NCBI GenBank assembly: GCA_900230115.1
Contig: LT907983.1
Span: 186,001-250,000 of the forward strand
DNA length: 64,000 nucleotides
Origin: Spirosomataceae bacterium TFI 002
GTDB taxonomy: Bacteria; Bacteroidota; Bacteroidia; Cytophagales; Spirosomataceae
Direction: 5' to 3'
This document shows, piece by piece, positions 8,005-17,186 of the stretch; position 1 is the stretch's first letter, and every line of letters starts with the position of its first letter. The notes beneath the pieces were generated by a model. It was given only the letters and a program-made list of their open reading frames with translations. It was not told the DNA's origin and made no database searches. Made by a program: the position numbers and the translations under genes.

Positions 8005-8955
8005 ATGCCATTCCAATTTGACCGCAACATCGAACTAGATAATGAAGCTAGATTAATATACAACAAGATTAAACATGAAAAGAAACATGAATGGCAAGGA
8101 CTAACAAAATCGGAAATTTTAGATTCTTTAAAAGAGTCAGCACAAAAATATAATCCTAATAACATTTTTAGAGTCCTTCTTTTATCACCTTTAATATCTA
8201 ATATAACTCGTGCGAAGGCTGAGGAGCTTGTGGAACATGACATTAATCGAATCTCTTTCGTGAAATTAGATTCAATCATTGACCGAACTGATTCCTCATA
8301 TGCAGTTAAAGATAAATACTTATTTCAACGTCACTTAAGTCCAACTACACCGTTTAGTATTGACACTATCACTTTCTACAATCATTTACTCAAGCTTAAA
8401 AATAATTTGGGATATACAGATTTGTATATCAAAATGGGGGATGCAAATGAGGTAAAAATAGGACAACCTCATCAAGAAAACTTAACTTTTTATTTTGGTG
8501 GAATTAGTGCATATGATTTCAAAAAAGGTTTTTATTACAATTCAGACTCTGGAAATTTTATTACGACAGGTGCGTCTCCTGATAATGTAAATCACCATTC
8601 AAATAATTTTAAAACTCGAAAAAAACTCATTTTTTTAAACCGCCAGTCAAACAATACAAGTAAATATCCAGATTTTGACGAATGTGACCAAATTGGTGGA
8701 ATAATACATAATCTGACAACAAGTATTGAATTCATAAAAGAAAACTTCATAGAAACTCAATTGCAAAAAATTTATTTAATTCCAGGTTTCGAAAGAACTC
8801 CAAAAATTGTTTCAAATAGTTATTGTTCGCGTAAAGGGATTACAACATTAATCTTTGCAAAATACCCAACTGTCCATGGAGCAAGCAATCAACATGTAGG
8901 CCCTAGCTTAGTTCCTAGCGATTATGGTGACGCAGGCACAGGCTGTTGCCCATAA
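8005..8955 (+). CDS. Unknown 316-residue cytoplasmic protein
   Basis: I do not recognise this protein. It has no signal peptide or membrane segment. The first 110 residues are charged and helical (RLIYNKIKHEKKHEW, AKAEELVEHDI). The middle contains aromatic beta-like stretches (NLTFYFGGISAYDFKKGFYYN). The last 30 residues are Gly/Pro-rich and end GTGCCP, with two adjacent cysteines. An ATG with an A-rich leader follows the GGGTG hairpin motif. The next gene starts 5 bp after its stop, so it heads an apparent operon with the membrane protein, kinase and response regulator downstream. That link suggests it is regulated by or feeds into that two-component system. Confidence 0.75.
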   Translation: MPFQFDRNIELDNEARLIYNKIKHEKKHEWQGLTKSEILDSLKESAQKYNPNNIFRVLLLSPLISNITRAKAEELVEHDINRISFVKLDSIIDRTDSSYAVKDKYLFQRHLSPTTPFSIDTITFYNHLLKLKNNLGYTDLYIKMGDANEVKIGQPHQENLTFYFGGISAYDFKKGFYYNSDSGNFITTGASPDNVNHHSNNFKTRKKLIFLNRQSNNTSKYPDFDECDQIGGIIHNLTTSIEFIKENFIETQLQKIYLIPGFERTPKIVSNSYCSRKGITTLIFAKYPTVHGASNQHVGPSLVPSDYGDAGTGCCP

Positions 8956-8960
8956 AAACA

Positions 8961-9614
8961 ATGGGCACTTTAGAGATTTACTATTTCTCCATTTTTGCAT
9001 TTACTTGTATATGCTTCTTTCTTGGAGAGTCAAAGTCACAAAGTTTAATGGGTTTAAAATGGCTGATGTTAATTACTTTAATTGTAGAAACTATTGGTTT
9101 TTACTACTTAAAAGTCCGAGGAGAAGTTGCACATATGATTTTTGCAATTTTTCATCCTATTGAATTCTATTTAATTGCTTTGTATTATTCTAAGACATTT
9201 GTCAATAAAACTAACATCAAAATTGCAAACATTTTCAAGTCAGTAATTCCATTATTAATTTTTGGAATTGGTTTTGCCTCTTTGAAAGTCAATTTTCCAT
9301 TGTGGTTTAACTTTTTAACTTCTTCTATATTTCTAATTGCTCTAAGTGCACTATATTTTAATGAACTGCTAGTTGAAAAAATTGAATATGATTTATTAGA
9401 CAACCCTGACTTCTTTATCAGTATTGGTGTATTAACATTTCATTCTGGAAGTTTTTTGGTCATGGGATTGGTAAACTACATTTATTTGAAAGATAAGGAA
9501 CTAGCAGGCAAAGTCTTCTCAATCAATCACATCCTAAACATCATCTATTACGGACTCATCACCTACGCTTTTTACATCCAATGGAAGTCAACGAAGTCGT
9601 CATTGTCATCATAG
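8961..9614 (+). CDS. Multi-pass membrane protein of unknown function
   Basis: Starting from the ATG at 8961 (a TTG 15 bp earlier would overlap the previous gene), the product has 217 residues. It contains six or seven hydrophobic segments, for example YYFSIFAFTCICFFLG, LMLITLIVETIGFYYL and SVIPLLIFGIGFASL. No known transporter motif is seen. The 3' end overlaps the kinase gene by 34 bp. That kinase has only one short membrane anchor, so this protein may be its membrane sensor partner or the component it monitors; this is inference from gene order. Confidence 0.75.
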   Translation: MGTLEIYYFSIFAFTCICFFLGESKSQSLMGLKWLMLITLIVETIGFYYLKVRGEVAHMIFAIFHPIEFYLIALYYSKTFVNKTNIKIANIFKSVIPLLIFGIGFASLKVNFPLWFNFLTSSIFLIALSALYFNELLVEKIEYDLLDNPDFFISIGVLTFHSGSFLVMGLVNYIYLKDKELAGKVFSINHILNIIYYGLITYAFYIQWKSTKSSLSS

Positions 9615-10396
9615 GGGGAACCTTGATCATGTTGGTGTTGGTGATTTTTATTATCAGCTTCTTCTTCATTCATGCCCGCCGCCAGCAAGCCTACAAGCTT
9701 GAAAAAGCTGCTATGGCTTCCCAGTTCAACGAAGAAATCCTCACAGCTCGTAACGAGGTGCAGGAATATACCATGAAGCAGATTGCTAGGGAAATTCATG
9801 ACAACATTGGGCAATTGCTGAGCTTGGTGAAGATTCAACTCAATAATATTGAAGACGAGCATCCTGATATTCCAAGAGTAAAAGATAGTAGAACTTACCT
9901 AAACCAAGCTTTGGGAGATTTAAGGGCGTTGTCTAAGACATTGAATGGCGAAAATATCCTAAATGCCGGATTGAGTGATGCCATTGCATTTGAATTGGAG
10001 AGAGTGGCAAAGACTGGTTACCTTGAAACGGATTTCCAAAACCACACTACAAACTTAACCTTACCGCCCAAAACAGAGATCATAGTTTTCAGGATGTTTC
10101 AAGAGGTTTTACAAAACGTGATGAAGCATGCCAATGCTAAAAAGTTCACAGTCAACTTGCAAGAGCAGCAAGAAGTGTATACTTTAGTCTTAGCCGACGA
10201 CGGTGATGGCTTTGAAATTGATCAAAAACTTTCCACAAAAGGAATGAATTCGGGTTCGGGTTTAGCAAACCTAAAACATAGAGCAGGTCTATTGGGTGGG
10301 GATATTCAGTTTAAAAGTGATGGCAGTCAAGGTACCATGATCACTCTTACGATACCCAAATACCACTATAAATATGACGAAGGTAGCACTAGTTGA
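9581..10396 (+). CDS. Sensor histidine kinase (HisKA_3) with a single membrane anchor
   Basis: The 271-residue kinase has one N-terminal membrane helix (about residues 6-30), a short coiled linker, the HisKA_3 dimerisation segment with H73 in REIHDNIGQ, and a HATPase_c domain (EVLQNVMKHAN, ADDGDGFEI, SGSGLANLKHRAGLLGG). There is no periplasmic sensor domain, so the signal must come through the membrane or a partner. The gene overlaps the preceding membrane-protein gene by 34 bp and the following response regulator by 23 bp, indicating tight translational coupling. Confidence 0.92.
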   Translation: MEVNEVVIVIIGGTLIMLVLVIFIISFFFIHARRQQAYKLEKAAMASQFNEEILTARNEVQEYTMKQIAREIHDNIGQLLSLVKIQLNNIEDEHPDIPRVKDSRTYLNQALGDLRALSKTLNGENILNAGLSDAIAFELERVAKTGYLETDFQNHTTNLTLPPKTEIIVFRMFQEVLQNVMKHANAKKFTVNLQEQQEVYTLVLADDGDGFEIDQKLSTKGMNSGSGLANLKHRAGLLGGDIQFKSDGSQGTMITLTIPKYHYKYDEGSTS

Positions 10397-11021
10397 CGAT
10401 CACCAACTCATAAGAAACGCACTTGCCGAACTCATTAATAATTTTGAAGGATACCAAGTCATCCACCAAGCAAGAGATGGGGGACAGTTCCTCACTCAGC
10501 TAAAATCTTATGAGCATCCAGACATTGCTTTGGTAGACATTAACATGCCAAATATGGATGGCTACGAAACGGCAAAGCGACTCACGGAGGAATATCCAGC
10601 TATTAAAATACTCGCACTTTCTGTAGAAGATGATGAAGAAGCGATTATTAAAATGCTCCGCTCAGGCTCCAAAGGTTATTTACTCAAAGACACCCCAACT
10701 AAGGAGTTTAAACTGGCCCTAGACGAAATCAATAGCAAAGGCTATTACCATAGTGACCTTGTTACCAATACTTTATTAAACTCGCTAAAGCCAAGCAAAA
10801 ATGGTACACCAGTAAAAAGCCTCATTCAATATCAAGCACGCGAGGAAGAATTTCTCCACCTCGCATGCTCGGAACTTACCTACAAAGAAATAGCAGACAA
10901 AATGTGTGTTTCCCCTAGAACCATTGACGGATACCGTGAAAACCTCTTTTTCAAATTGGATGTAAAAAGCAGAGTCGGAATGGTACTATTTGCCATTAAA
11001 AATTCTATTGTCGAGATTTAG
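10374..11021 (+). CDS. NarL/LuxR-type response regulator
   Basis: The 215-residue protein has a receiver domain with D8/D9 and phospho-acceptor D55 (ALVDINMPNMDG), plus the conserved Lys in YLLKDTP. A LuxR-type HTH is at about 150-210 (LTYKEIADKMCVSPRTIDGYRENLFFKLDVKSR). It overlaps the kinase gene by 23 bp and is surely its partner. It is the last gene of the apparent 8005-11021 operon and converges on the FAD oxidoreductase gene, with only 7 bp between stops. Confidence 0.93.
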   Translation: MTKVALVDDHQLIRNALAELINNFEGYQVIHQARDGGQFLTQLKSYEHPDIALVDINMPNMDGYETAKRLTEEYPAIKILALSVEDDEEAIIKMLRSGSKGYLLKDTPTKEFKLALDEINSKGYYHSDLVTNTLLNSLKPSKNGTPVKSLIQYQAREEEFLHLACSELTYKEIADKMCVSPRTIDGYRENLFFKLDVKSRVGMVLFAIKNSIVEI

Positions 11022-11028
11022 AATAACC

Positions 11029-12687
11029 TTACTGCTCCAAAATCTGCTTTCTTTCTAATAAAACAGTTCTTAGTTTGTCATACGGTACTTGCTGTGGTGA
11101 TGTTCCATTGTCGATCGCCAAAGACGCCGCTAATGCCGCAGATTGCCCTAGAATCATGAATACTGGTTCCATTCTGATAGAGCCGAAAGCAATATGCGAA
11201 CTCGACACACATACGGGTACAAGTAGATTACTGCATTCTGCTTCTTTAGGTAAAATAGCCCCAAAATCAATAGAATAAGGTCTTTCTGGTCGTACACCGA
11301 TATCTCCTTCGTTTTGTACAAAACCATCTTCTTTTACATATCGCTGAGCATTGTGGGCGTCAAGTGAATAAGAACCCATACCTATTGGTCTTGCTATATC
11401 AGTTTTACCAAGGGCGTCTTTTTCAGTCATTACAAAATCTCCAATCATTCTTCTTGCCTCACGTATATACAATTGGTGAGGCCAATTTTCATTGTCTACG
11501 AATTCATCAGCAGCCAATCCCCAATCTTGCATCTTGTCGTGTATCTCCTTTGGTACTCTTGGGTCATTTTGCAAATAATATAGATATCCCTGTTGGTAAG
11601 TTTTATGCTCTTCTATGATTTCTTTTCTTCTTTCGTAACTCGCATCTGGGTAGTCATAATTAGCTCCCATATGATCCGAACTAAATGGTCCGTGATTGTT
11701 GGTATCTGTTTTCCTGTTTGGTAACATGTCAAACTTATTGAATACCTCATTCCAACCGGCATCAAGTATTCTTCCTAACAATTCATATCGCTGTGGGTCA
11801 TAGTTTGCAGGCTTTGGAAAAGGAATTCTATTGTCAGGATGATTACTCATACACATTCTGAAACAGTAAGCTTGCACTTTGTTATCTCCACTTCCTTTTT
11901 CTCCTGGAGGTTGATCCGAGATTTCAGCTAACAAGCCGCTCGCCGTATCACCTGGGATAACATAAGGGCTTATATCAAATTTAAACTGATGTCCGTGCTG
12001 GTAAACTTCTGTTTGCACACCATTCCACGTTTCACCATATACGTCGATTCCTTCTCTACCTACGTGGTAACTAACTCCGGCAGCGGCCATTAAATCTCCT
12101 TCGTAAGTAACATCTATGAACATTTTACCTTCAAATGTCTTTCCGCTTAACGTTTTGAAGCTCAATATTTTGTTTCCTTCCTTTGTCACACCACCTTCTG
12201 AGCGATCTAACCATTCATCTCTAAGTACTTCTAAGTCATTTTCAGTTACATACTGTTCAAAAATTGCTTCCGCAGCATGTGGCTCAAAGTTCCATGTGCT
12301 CATTAATTCACCATCTATTGCAGCGTTTCCATGCTGACTTTTGGTGCCATATTCTTCTTTCTTTTGCCACTTCCAATTTTCTGGCTGCTGGTAATAAGTG
12401 TATAAACGTTGGTAAAACTCTTTCGAAATACCTCCTATCACCGTTTTATTACCTGTATCTGTGTAGCCCAGTCCACCAGATGATAATCCACCTAAATGCT
12501 TATCTGGTGAAACTATAATGACTGATTTACCTGACTTCTTGGCTTCTACTGCTGATGCCACCGCTGCAGAAGTCCCACCATAAATAATGATATCTGCTTT
12601 GTAGACTTCAGCATCCTTAGAAGTATCAGAACAACTGAACGAAAATAAAAGTAACCCTATAAATAAGGAGTTTTTGAAGATTTTCAT
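11029..12687 (-). CDS. FAD-dependent oxidoreductase lipoprotein (FAD_oxidored family)
   Basis: The 552-residue protein has a lipoprotein signal (LLLFSFSCSD, C19) and then a Rossmann FAD-binding motif ADIIIYGGTSAAVASAVEAKK, followed by LGGLSSGGLGYTDTGNK, typical of the PF12831 family. These proteins are often mis-called xanthan lyases. They are thought to oxidise sugars or similar substrates, but the substrate here is unknown. It is predicted to sit on the periplasmic or outer-membrane face. It is a single gene, convergent with the response regulator and divergent from the TIGR03643 gene. Confidence 0.85.
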   Translation of the reverse strand: MKIFKNSLFIGLLLFSFSCSDTSKDAEVYKADIIIYGGTSAAVASAVEAKKSGKSVIIVSPDKHLGGLSSGGLGYTDTGNKTVIGGISKEFYQRLYTYYQQPENWKWQKKEEYGTKSQHGNAAIDGELMSTWNFEPHAAEAIFEQYVTENDLEVLRDEWLDRSEGGVTKEGNKILSFKTLSGKTFEGKMFIDVTYEGDLMAAAGVSYHVGREGIDVYGETWNGVQTEVYQHGHQFKFDISPYVIPGDTASGLLAEISDQPPGEKGSGDNKVQAYCFRMCMSNHPDNRIPFPKPANYDPQRYELLGRILDAGWNEVFNKFDMLPNRKTDTNNHGPFSSDHMGANYDYPDASYERRKEIIEEHKTYQQGYLYYLQNDPRVPKEIHDKMQDWGLAADEFVDNENWPHQLYIREARRMIGDFVMTEKDALGKTDIARPIGMGSYSLDAHNAQRYVKEDGFVQNEGDIGVRPERPYSIDFGAILPKEAECSNLLVPVCVSSSHIAFGSIRMEPVFMILGQSAALAASLAIDNGTSPQQVPYDKLRTVLLERKQILEQ

Positions 12688-12831
12688 GTTTGATTGGTTT
12701 TTGAATAAATATTAAAATGAAAGTACTACAATAAGATATCAAAATATACTTCAAGATCAATTTCCGAATAGAGTAGGTAAGCACCGTACCAATTTTTTAA
12801 AACAAAGCCCTTCTTCCACAGTTTTATCGAT

Positions 12832-13128
12832 GTGAAAGCAATAGAAAAACACAATTTGGACCAAATACAGTTAGACCGCATTGTCAATATGGCTTGGGAA
12901 GACCGCACCCCATTCGATGCTATAGAAGTGCAGTTTGGTGTCAATGAAGGAGAAGTCATCAAAATCATGAAAAATGAAATGACGCTCAAAAACTGGAAGA
13001 AATGGCGTGAAAGAGTCCAAGGTCGCAAAACTAAACATTCCAAACTAAGGGTAGTCGGAATAGACCGACACAAATGCCAATCACAGCGAACCATTACAAC
13101 AAATCGTATTTCGAAAAAGCATTATTAA
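12832..13128 (+). CDS. TIGR03643 family small protein (DUF2805)
   Basis: The 98-residue protein contains the conserved family core (RIVNMAWEDRTPFDAIEVQFG, split here as RIVNMAWEDR and TPFDAIEVQFG) and the basic RVQGRKTKHSKL. The first part looks like a small helix-turn-helix-like fold. The function of the family is not established. The frame opens with GTG at 12832; the only nearby ATG is out of frame and stops at once. The C-terminal 30 residues after the conserved core are basic and less typical. Confidence 0.8.
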   Translation: MKAIEKHNLDQIQLDRIVNMAWEDRTPFDAIEVQFGVNEGEVIKIMKNEMTLKNWKKWRERVQGRKTKHSKLRVVGIDRHKCQSQRTITTNRISKKHY

Positions 13129-13145
13129 CATATAACTTATTATAC

Positions 13146-13176
13146 CACCAAGACTCCAAGACACAAAGTTTTGGTG
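13146..13176. repeat. Short CACCAAG-type palindrome
   Basis: CACCAA at 13146-13151 pairs with TTGGTG at 13171-13176, with an intervening string of CCAAGACACAAAG type. It belongs to the same family as the arms of the 14503-14702 element and the solo copy at 44531. It lies in the 311-bp space before the saccharopine dehydrogenase gene, which otherwise holds only the promoter at 13385-13415. Confidence 0.6.
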
Positions 13177-13384
13177 CTTTCTATGAACATCAATATTGTT
13201 GGATTCAGGTGAAATTTTTCTTTTAAAAATGAAATTAGATTTATCAAAATTTCGACTTAGTCTTAAAATTGATAGTGAATATTAATAGAAAGTATAGGTT
13301 AAATATCATCGTGTTCCTTGCGACTTTGCCTGCCCTGAGCATTTTTTGTCGTAGGGTGGCGAAAAATTCGAAACATTGTTCTAA

Positions 13385-13415
13385 TTGAAATATTCCCTCA
13401 AATTCGTTAGCTTTG
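13385..13415 (+). promoter_or_regulatory. Bacteroidota-type promoter for lysine-catabolic genes
   Basis: TTG at 13385-13387 and TAGCTTTG at 13408-13415 are 20 bp apart, matching the phylum consensus (TTTG-N19-21-TAnnTTTG). The start codon at 13440 would give a leader of about 20 bases. This also argues against the TTG start inside the -7 box. Confidence 0.65.
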
Positions 13416-13439
13416 GTATACTTCAACGAGCTAACAAAT

Positions 13440-14498
13440 ATGAAAAATATCGCTGTCCTAGGAATGGGAAAAGTGGGTTCTTTAGTTGGTGTTTTGCTTA
13501 GTAAGCGATTCACAGTAACTGGAGTTGACCAAAAGAAACCCCATTACAATTACGAACTACCATTCGGTTTTACAAAAGGAGACGTTTCCGATGAGTCGTT
13601 TATCAAAAAGCTATGCGACAAAAATGATGCTATTGTTTCCTGCCTTCCGTACTTTTTGAACAAACCCATTGCAAAGCTTTGTCACGAAAATAAGGTACAC
13701 TATTTCGACCTTACGGAAGACGTCCCAACCACCAATTATATTAGAGAATTGAGCAAGGACACAGAAGTTGTACTCGCTCCACAATGTGGCTTGGCTCCAG
13801 GTTTAATTGGAATTATAGGTGCAAACCTTGCAAACGAATTTACAAAACTTCGTGACATAGAATTACGCGTAGGAGCTTTGCCAAAATACCCAAATGGCTT
13901 ACTGGCCTATTCTTTCACATGGTCGCCTGCAGGAGTGATAAACGAATACATCAATGATGCAGAGGCAATTCAAAACGGTAAGCGAAAAATGATGACGAGC
14001 TTAGACGGCCTAGAATATATAAATATAGAAGGAAAGGAGTTCGAAGCATTTACAACCTCTGGAGGACTGGGCACCATGTGCGAAACCTATGAAGGAAAAG
14101 TTGATACTTTAAATTATAAAACCATTCGTTATCCCGGACATGCCAAATTGATGCGTTTCTTAATATCTGAGCTGATTTTGAAAGACAAAAAGGAGCTTTT
14201 GACTGAAATACTTGAGAATGCAAAACCTCCTGTAAAGGATGATGTGGTTTATGTGTATGCCGTAGTAGAAGGATGGCAAGACGAAAAACTTCTAAGAAGC
14301 GAGTATTACAAGGCTTTTTCTCCAATCGAAATTCAAGGAAAAACATGGCGTGCAATCTCTTGGACAACTGCAGCTAGTATCGCTTCGGTAATAGAAATGG
14401 TAGCAGACGGAACCTTACCAAATAAGGGTTTCATCAAACAAGAAGAAATCCCCTTTGACAAGTTTCTCGAAACTGAAAACGGAAAGTATTTTGTATAA
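13440..14498 (+). CDS. Saccharopine dehydrogenase-like protein
   Basis: From the ATG at 13440 the product has 352 residues, beginning MKNIAVLGMGKVGSLVG, a Rossmann NAD(P)-binding motif. Further blocks typical of the saccharopine dehydrogenase family are DAIVSCLPYFLNKPIAKLC, APQCGLAPGLIGIIG and TSGGLGTMCETYEGK. The family splits saccharopine into glutamate and aminoadipate semialdehyde. The next two genes encode the following steps of lysine breakdown, which supports this role over a spermidine or other saccharopine-like substrate. No lysine-ketoglutarate reductase is seen in the window. Confidence 0.85.
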   Translation: MKNIAVLGMGKVGSLVGVLLSKRFTVTGVDQKKPHYNYELPFGFTKGDVSDESFIKKLCDKNDAIVSCLPYFLNKPIAKLCHENKVHYFDLTEDVPTTNYIRELSKDTEVVLAPQCGLAPGLIGIIGANLANEFTKLRDIELRVGALPKYPNGLLAYSFTWSPAGVINEYINDAEAIQNGKRKMMTSLDGLEYINIEGKEFEAFTTSGGLGTMCETYEGKVDTLNYKTIRYPGHAKLMRFLISELILKDKKELLTEILENAKPPVKDDVVYVYAVVEGWQDEKLLRSEYYKAFSPIEIQGKTWRAISWTTAASIASVIEMVADGTLPNKGFIKQEEIPFDKFLETENGKYFV

Positions 14499-14502
14499 TT
14501 CA

Positions 14503-14702
14503 TTTTGCCACCAAGTCACGAAGACACGAAGTTTTTGTTACAAATCACTCGAAAACCATATGATCAATTAATATCGAATAAAAACGAATTCAACAGATAG
14601 ACTACTCTTCAAGTAGTCTGGTAATTCTTAATATTTATGAAAAGAAAATGTTAACCAGTCGCAAGAACAAAACCTTAGTGACTTAGTGTCTTTGTGGCAA
14701 AA
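14503..14702. repeat. 200-bp element with 29-bp imperfect terminal inverted repeats
   Basis: The left arm at 14503-14531 starts TTTTGCCACCAAGTCACG. The right arm at 14674-14702 ends GTCTTTGTGGCAAAA. The left arm matches the reverse complement of the right arm at 24 of 29 positions. Both arms are built from degenerate 8-base units of the type CACnAAGn. Between the arms is a perfect 8-bp hairpin (AGACTACT/AGTAGTCT, 14599-14619) with no T-run. The element fills the gap between the saccharopine dehydrogenase and hglS genes and encodes nothing visible. Confidence 0.75.
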
Positions 14703-14712
14703 AAAACAAATT

Positions 14713-15618
14713 ATGAATTTCAGCGAAAACGATAAATTAAACATCATCTTCTCAGCTCTTTTTGAGCCATATAGAGAACGTGTACCCAATGTTTCAAAGA
14801 TTACAGATGCAATGATTTCAAAAGGCATTATCGCATCTGAAAGTAAAATTGTGAATGATCACGTGGCTTTTAGGACTTTGGGAGTTCCACATTTGGGCAT
14901 TGCATCTTTTGAAAAGATTTTCCTTCATTACGGTTTTACCAAAATGGAACATTACTATTTTGAAGGAAAGAAAATAGATGCGTTTTGGTATGCCCCTCCC
15001 CACCCTAGCTATCCACGTATTTTTGTTAGTGAACTACGAGTTGGGGACCTTTCTCAAGAAGCACAAGAAATTATAAAGTTCTATACAAAAGACATAAAGT
15101 CAGACCCTGTTGACTCCATTGATTTAGATAACGCTGAAGCCGTTGGAGCATTTTTCCACCAACCGCTTTGGGAGTTGCCTACTTTCGCACATTATAACAC
15201 GCTTGCTCTTGAGAGTGAATATGCAGCTTGGGTAATTTACAATCGTTATTATTTGAACCATTACACCATTAGCGTTCACGAGTTGGATGCTCCTTACAAC
15301 AAGCTCGAAAACTTCAATGATTTTTTAGCCTCCATTGAAGTAAAGCTCAATGACTCAGGCGGTGTAATAAAAACCAGTGGAGATGGTTTACTGAGACAAT
15401 CAAGCTCTGTTGCCGAAATGGTAAAAGCAAAATTTGCCGATGGAATAGAAACAATGATTCCAGGTTCATACGTAGAATTTGCTGAACGCTCTATTTTACC
15501 GCAATTTACAAGCTTAGAAAAACATAAAATTACAAGAGAGCATCGCAGAGAAGGTTTTGAAACCAGCAATGCAGATAAAATATTTGAAAGCACTTTTAAA
15601 TCCCAAACCTCCAAATGA
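14713..15618 (+). CDS. hglS: 2-oxoadipate dioxygenase/decarboxylase (DUF1338, HglS-type)
   Basis: From the ATG at 14713 the product has 301 residues (an earlier GTG lies inside the repeat element and is unlikely). It belongs to DUF1338. Members characterised as HglS are iron enzymes that convert 2-oxoadipate to D-2-hydroxyglutarate in lysine catabolism. The expected metal ligands are visible: H50 in [10 protein letters not shown]183 in LNHYTIS and E255 in YVEFAERS; R54 is the likely substrate-binding Arg. The gene overlaps the ALDH gene by 4 bp (ATGA) and follows the saccharopine dehydrogenase, forming a coherent pathway. Cytoplasmic. Confidence 0.88.
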   Translation: MNFSENDKLNIIFSALFEPYRERVPNVSKITDAMISKGIIASESKIVNDHVAFRTLGVPHLGIASFEKIFLHYGFTKMEHYYFEGKKIDAFWYAPPHPSYPRIFVSELRVGDLSQEAQEIIKFYTKDIKSDPVDSIDLDNAEAVGAFFHQPLWELPTFAHYNTLALESEYAAWVIYNRYYLNHYTISVHELDAPYNKLENFNDFLASIEVKLNDSGGVIKTSGDGLLRQSSSVAEMVKAKFADGIETMIPGSYVEFAERSILPQFTSLEKHKITREHRREGFETSNADKIFESTFKSQTSK

Positions 15619-17144
15619 TCAAGAATACACTTTTAGACAAAATATTAGCCACCGAATTTGTAGAAGGAAATAGCTCAGGAACTAACTTTTTTGTTGGTCA
15701 AGATGAGCCACTTATGGTTCGCTCTCCAGTAGATGGTGACCCATTAGGAATTGTTCGATTAGCCAATACAAAACAGTATTTCAAAATGGTGGTAACAGCC
15801 AAAGAAGCCTTCAATGAATGGCGAACTTGGCCCGCACCTAAGCGAGGAGAAATTGTAAGACAATTTGGCAACAAATTAAGAGATAACAAGCAGGCTCTAG
15901 GCGAACTCGTAAGTTACGAAATGGGAAAAAGCTTACAAGAAGGTCTTGGAGAAGTACAAGAAATGATCGACATCTGTGATTTTGCTGTTGGACTTTCTCG
16001 TCAACTGTACGGACTTCAAATGCATAGCGAGCGACCAAACCACCGAATGATGGAGCAATGGCATCCATTAGGAATAGTAGGAATCATATCTGCTTTCAAC
16101 TTCCCTGTTGCTGTGTGGGCATGGAATACTGCTTTAGCTTGGGTTTGTGGAAACGTAACTATATGGAAACCTTCTGAAAAAACTCCATTTACGGCAATTG
16201 CTTGTCAGCACATTTGGGCAGAAGTTGCAGCCGAAAACAATTTACCAGAAGGTATTTCTTGCCTAGTCATGAGTGATAGAGAAATTGGCGAAATCATGAG
16301 TTCCGATACTCGAATTGCCCTCATATCTGCAACTGGAAGTACTAGAATGGGAAAGGCTGTAGCTGAAAACGTAGCTCGTAGATTAGGAAAAACCATTCTT
16401 GAATTAGGAGGAAACAATGCCATCATCCTTACCGAAAGTGCTGACTTGTCACAGGCAATTCCAGCAATAGTTTTTGGAGCAGTGGGGACCGCTGGTCAAA
16501 GATGCACAAGTACTAGGAGGTTAATAATTCAAAAATCAATTTACCAAGAGGTCGTAGAAAAACTTGCCAAAGCTTATCAGCAAATTCGCATAGGTGATCC
16601 TTTAGATGAAAACAACCACATGGGGCCACTTATTGATCCTGATGCGGTTATCGCATACAAGAGAGCTATTGAAGAAGCTATAAGGGAGGGTGGCAAAGTA
16701 GTTACAGGTGACGAAGTCCTAGACCTTAGGTCTGGCTGTTACGTAAAGCCAACTATTATTGAAGCAACACCACAAATGAACATGGTGGCTTGCGAGACTT
16801 TTGCCCCGATTTTATATGTGATGTCATATGAAACACTAGATGAGGCAATCCAAATTCAAAATTCAGTTCCACAAGGTCTGTCGTCTTCAATATTCACGAT
16901 GAACATGAGAGAATCGGAGCAGTTTCTTTCAGTTGCAGGGTCAGATTGCGGAATAGCAAACGTGAATATTGGTACCAGTGGTGCAGAAATTGGTGGTGCT
17001 TTCGGCGGTGAAAAAGAAACTGGCGGTGGTCGCGAAAGTGGATCAGACGCATGGAAAGTATATATGAGAAGACAAACTTGTACCATTAACTATGGCAAAG
17101 ATTTGCCTCTTGCTCAGGGGATAAAGTTTGATTTAGGCGATTGA
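15615..17144 (+). CDS. ALDH7-like aldehyde dehydrogenase (aminoadipate semialdehyde / piperideine-6-carboxylate)
   Basis: The 509-residue enzyme has all aldehyde dehydrogenase landmarks: FNFP with N162, GSTRMG (241-246), general base E263 in LELGGNN, and catalytic C297 in [12 protein letters not shown]. Overall pattern ([43 protein letters not shown]) fits the ALDH7/AmaB group, which oxidises L-aminoadipate semialdehyde to L-aminoadipate with NAD+. It overlaps hglS by 4 bp. The aminotransferase needed between aminoadipate and 2-oxoadipate is not in the window. Confidence 0.88.
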   Translation: MIKNTLLDKILATEFVEGNSSGTNFFVGQDEPLMVRSPVDGDPLGIVRLANTKQYFKMVVTAKEAFNEWRTWPAPKRGEIVRQFGNKLRDNKQALGELVSYEMGKSLQEGLGEVQEMIDICDFAVGLSRQLYGLQMHSERPNHRMMEQWHPLGIVGIISAFNFPVAVWAWNTALAWVCGNVTIWKPSEKTPFTAIACQHIWAEVAAENNLPEGISCLVMSDREIGEIMSSDTRIALISATGSTRMGKAVAENVARRLGKTILELGGNNAIILTESADLSQAIPAIVFGAVGTAGQRCTSTRRLIIQKSIYQEVVEKLAKAYQQIRIGDPLDENNHMGPLIDPDAVIAYKRAIEEAIREGGKVVTGDEVLDLRSGCYVKPTIIEATPQMNMVACETFAPILYVMSYETLDEAIQIQNSVPQGLSSSIFTMNMRESEQFLSVAGSDCGIANVNIGTSGAEIGGAFGGEKETGGGRESGSDAWKVYMRRQTCTINYGKDLPLAQGIKFDLGD

Positions 17145-17186
17145 TCAGACACTAGTTTTCTACTTTTTAAAAAATCCAATAAAACC

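Noticed and set aside
14599-14619. Intrinsic terminator between saccharopine dehydrogenase and hglS
   Set aside because: The perfect 8-bp hairpin is not followed by a T-run and lies in the middle of the inverted-repeat element, so termination is unlikely.
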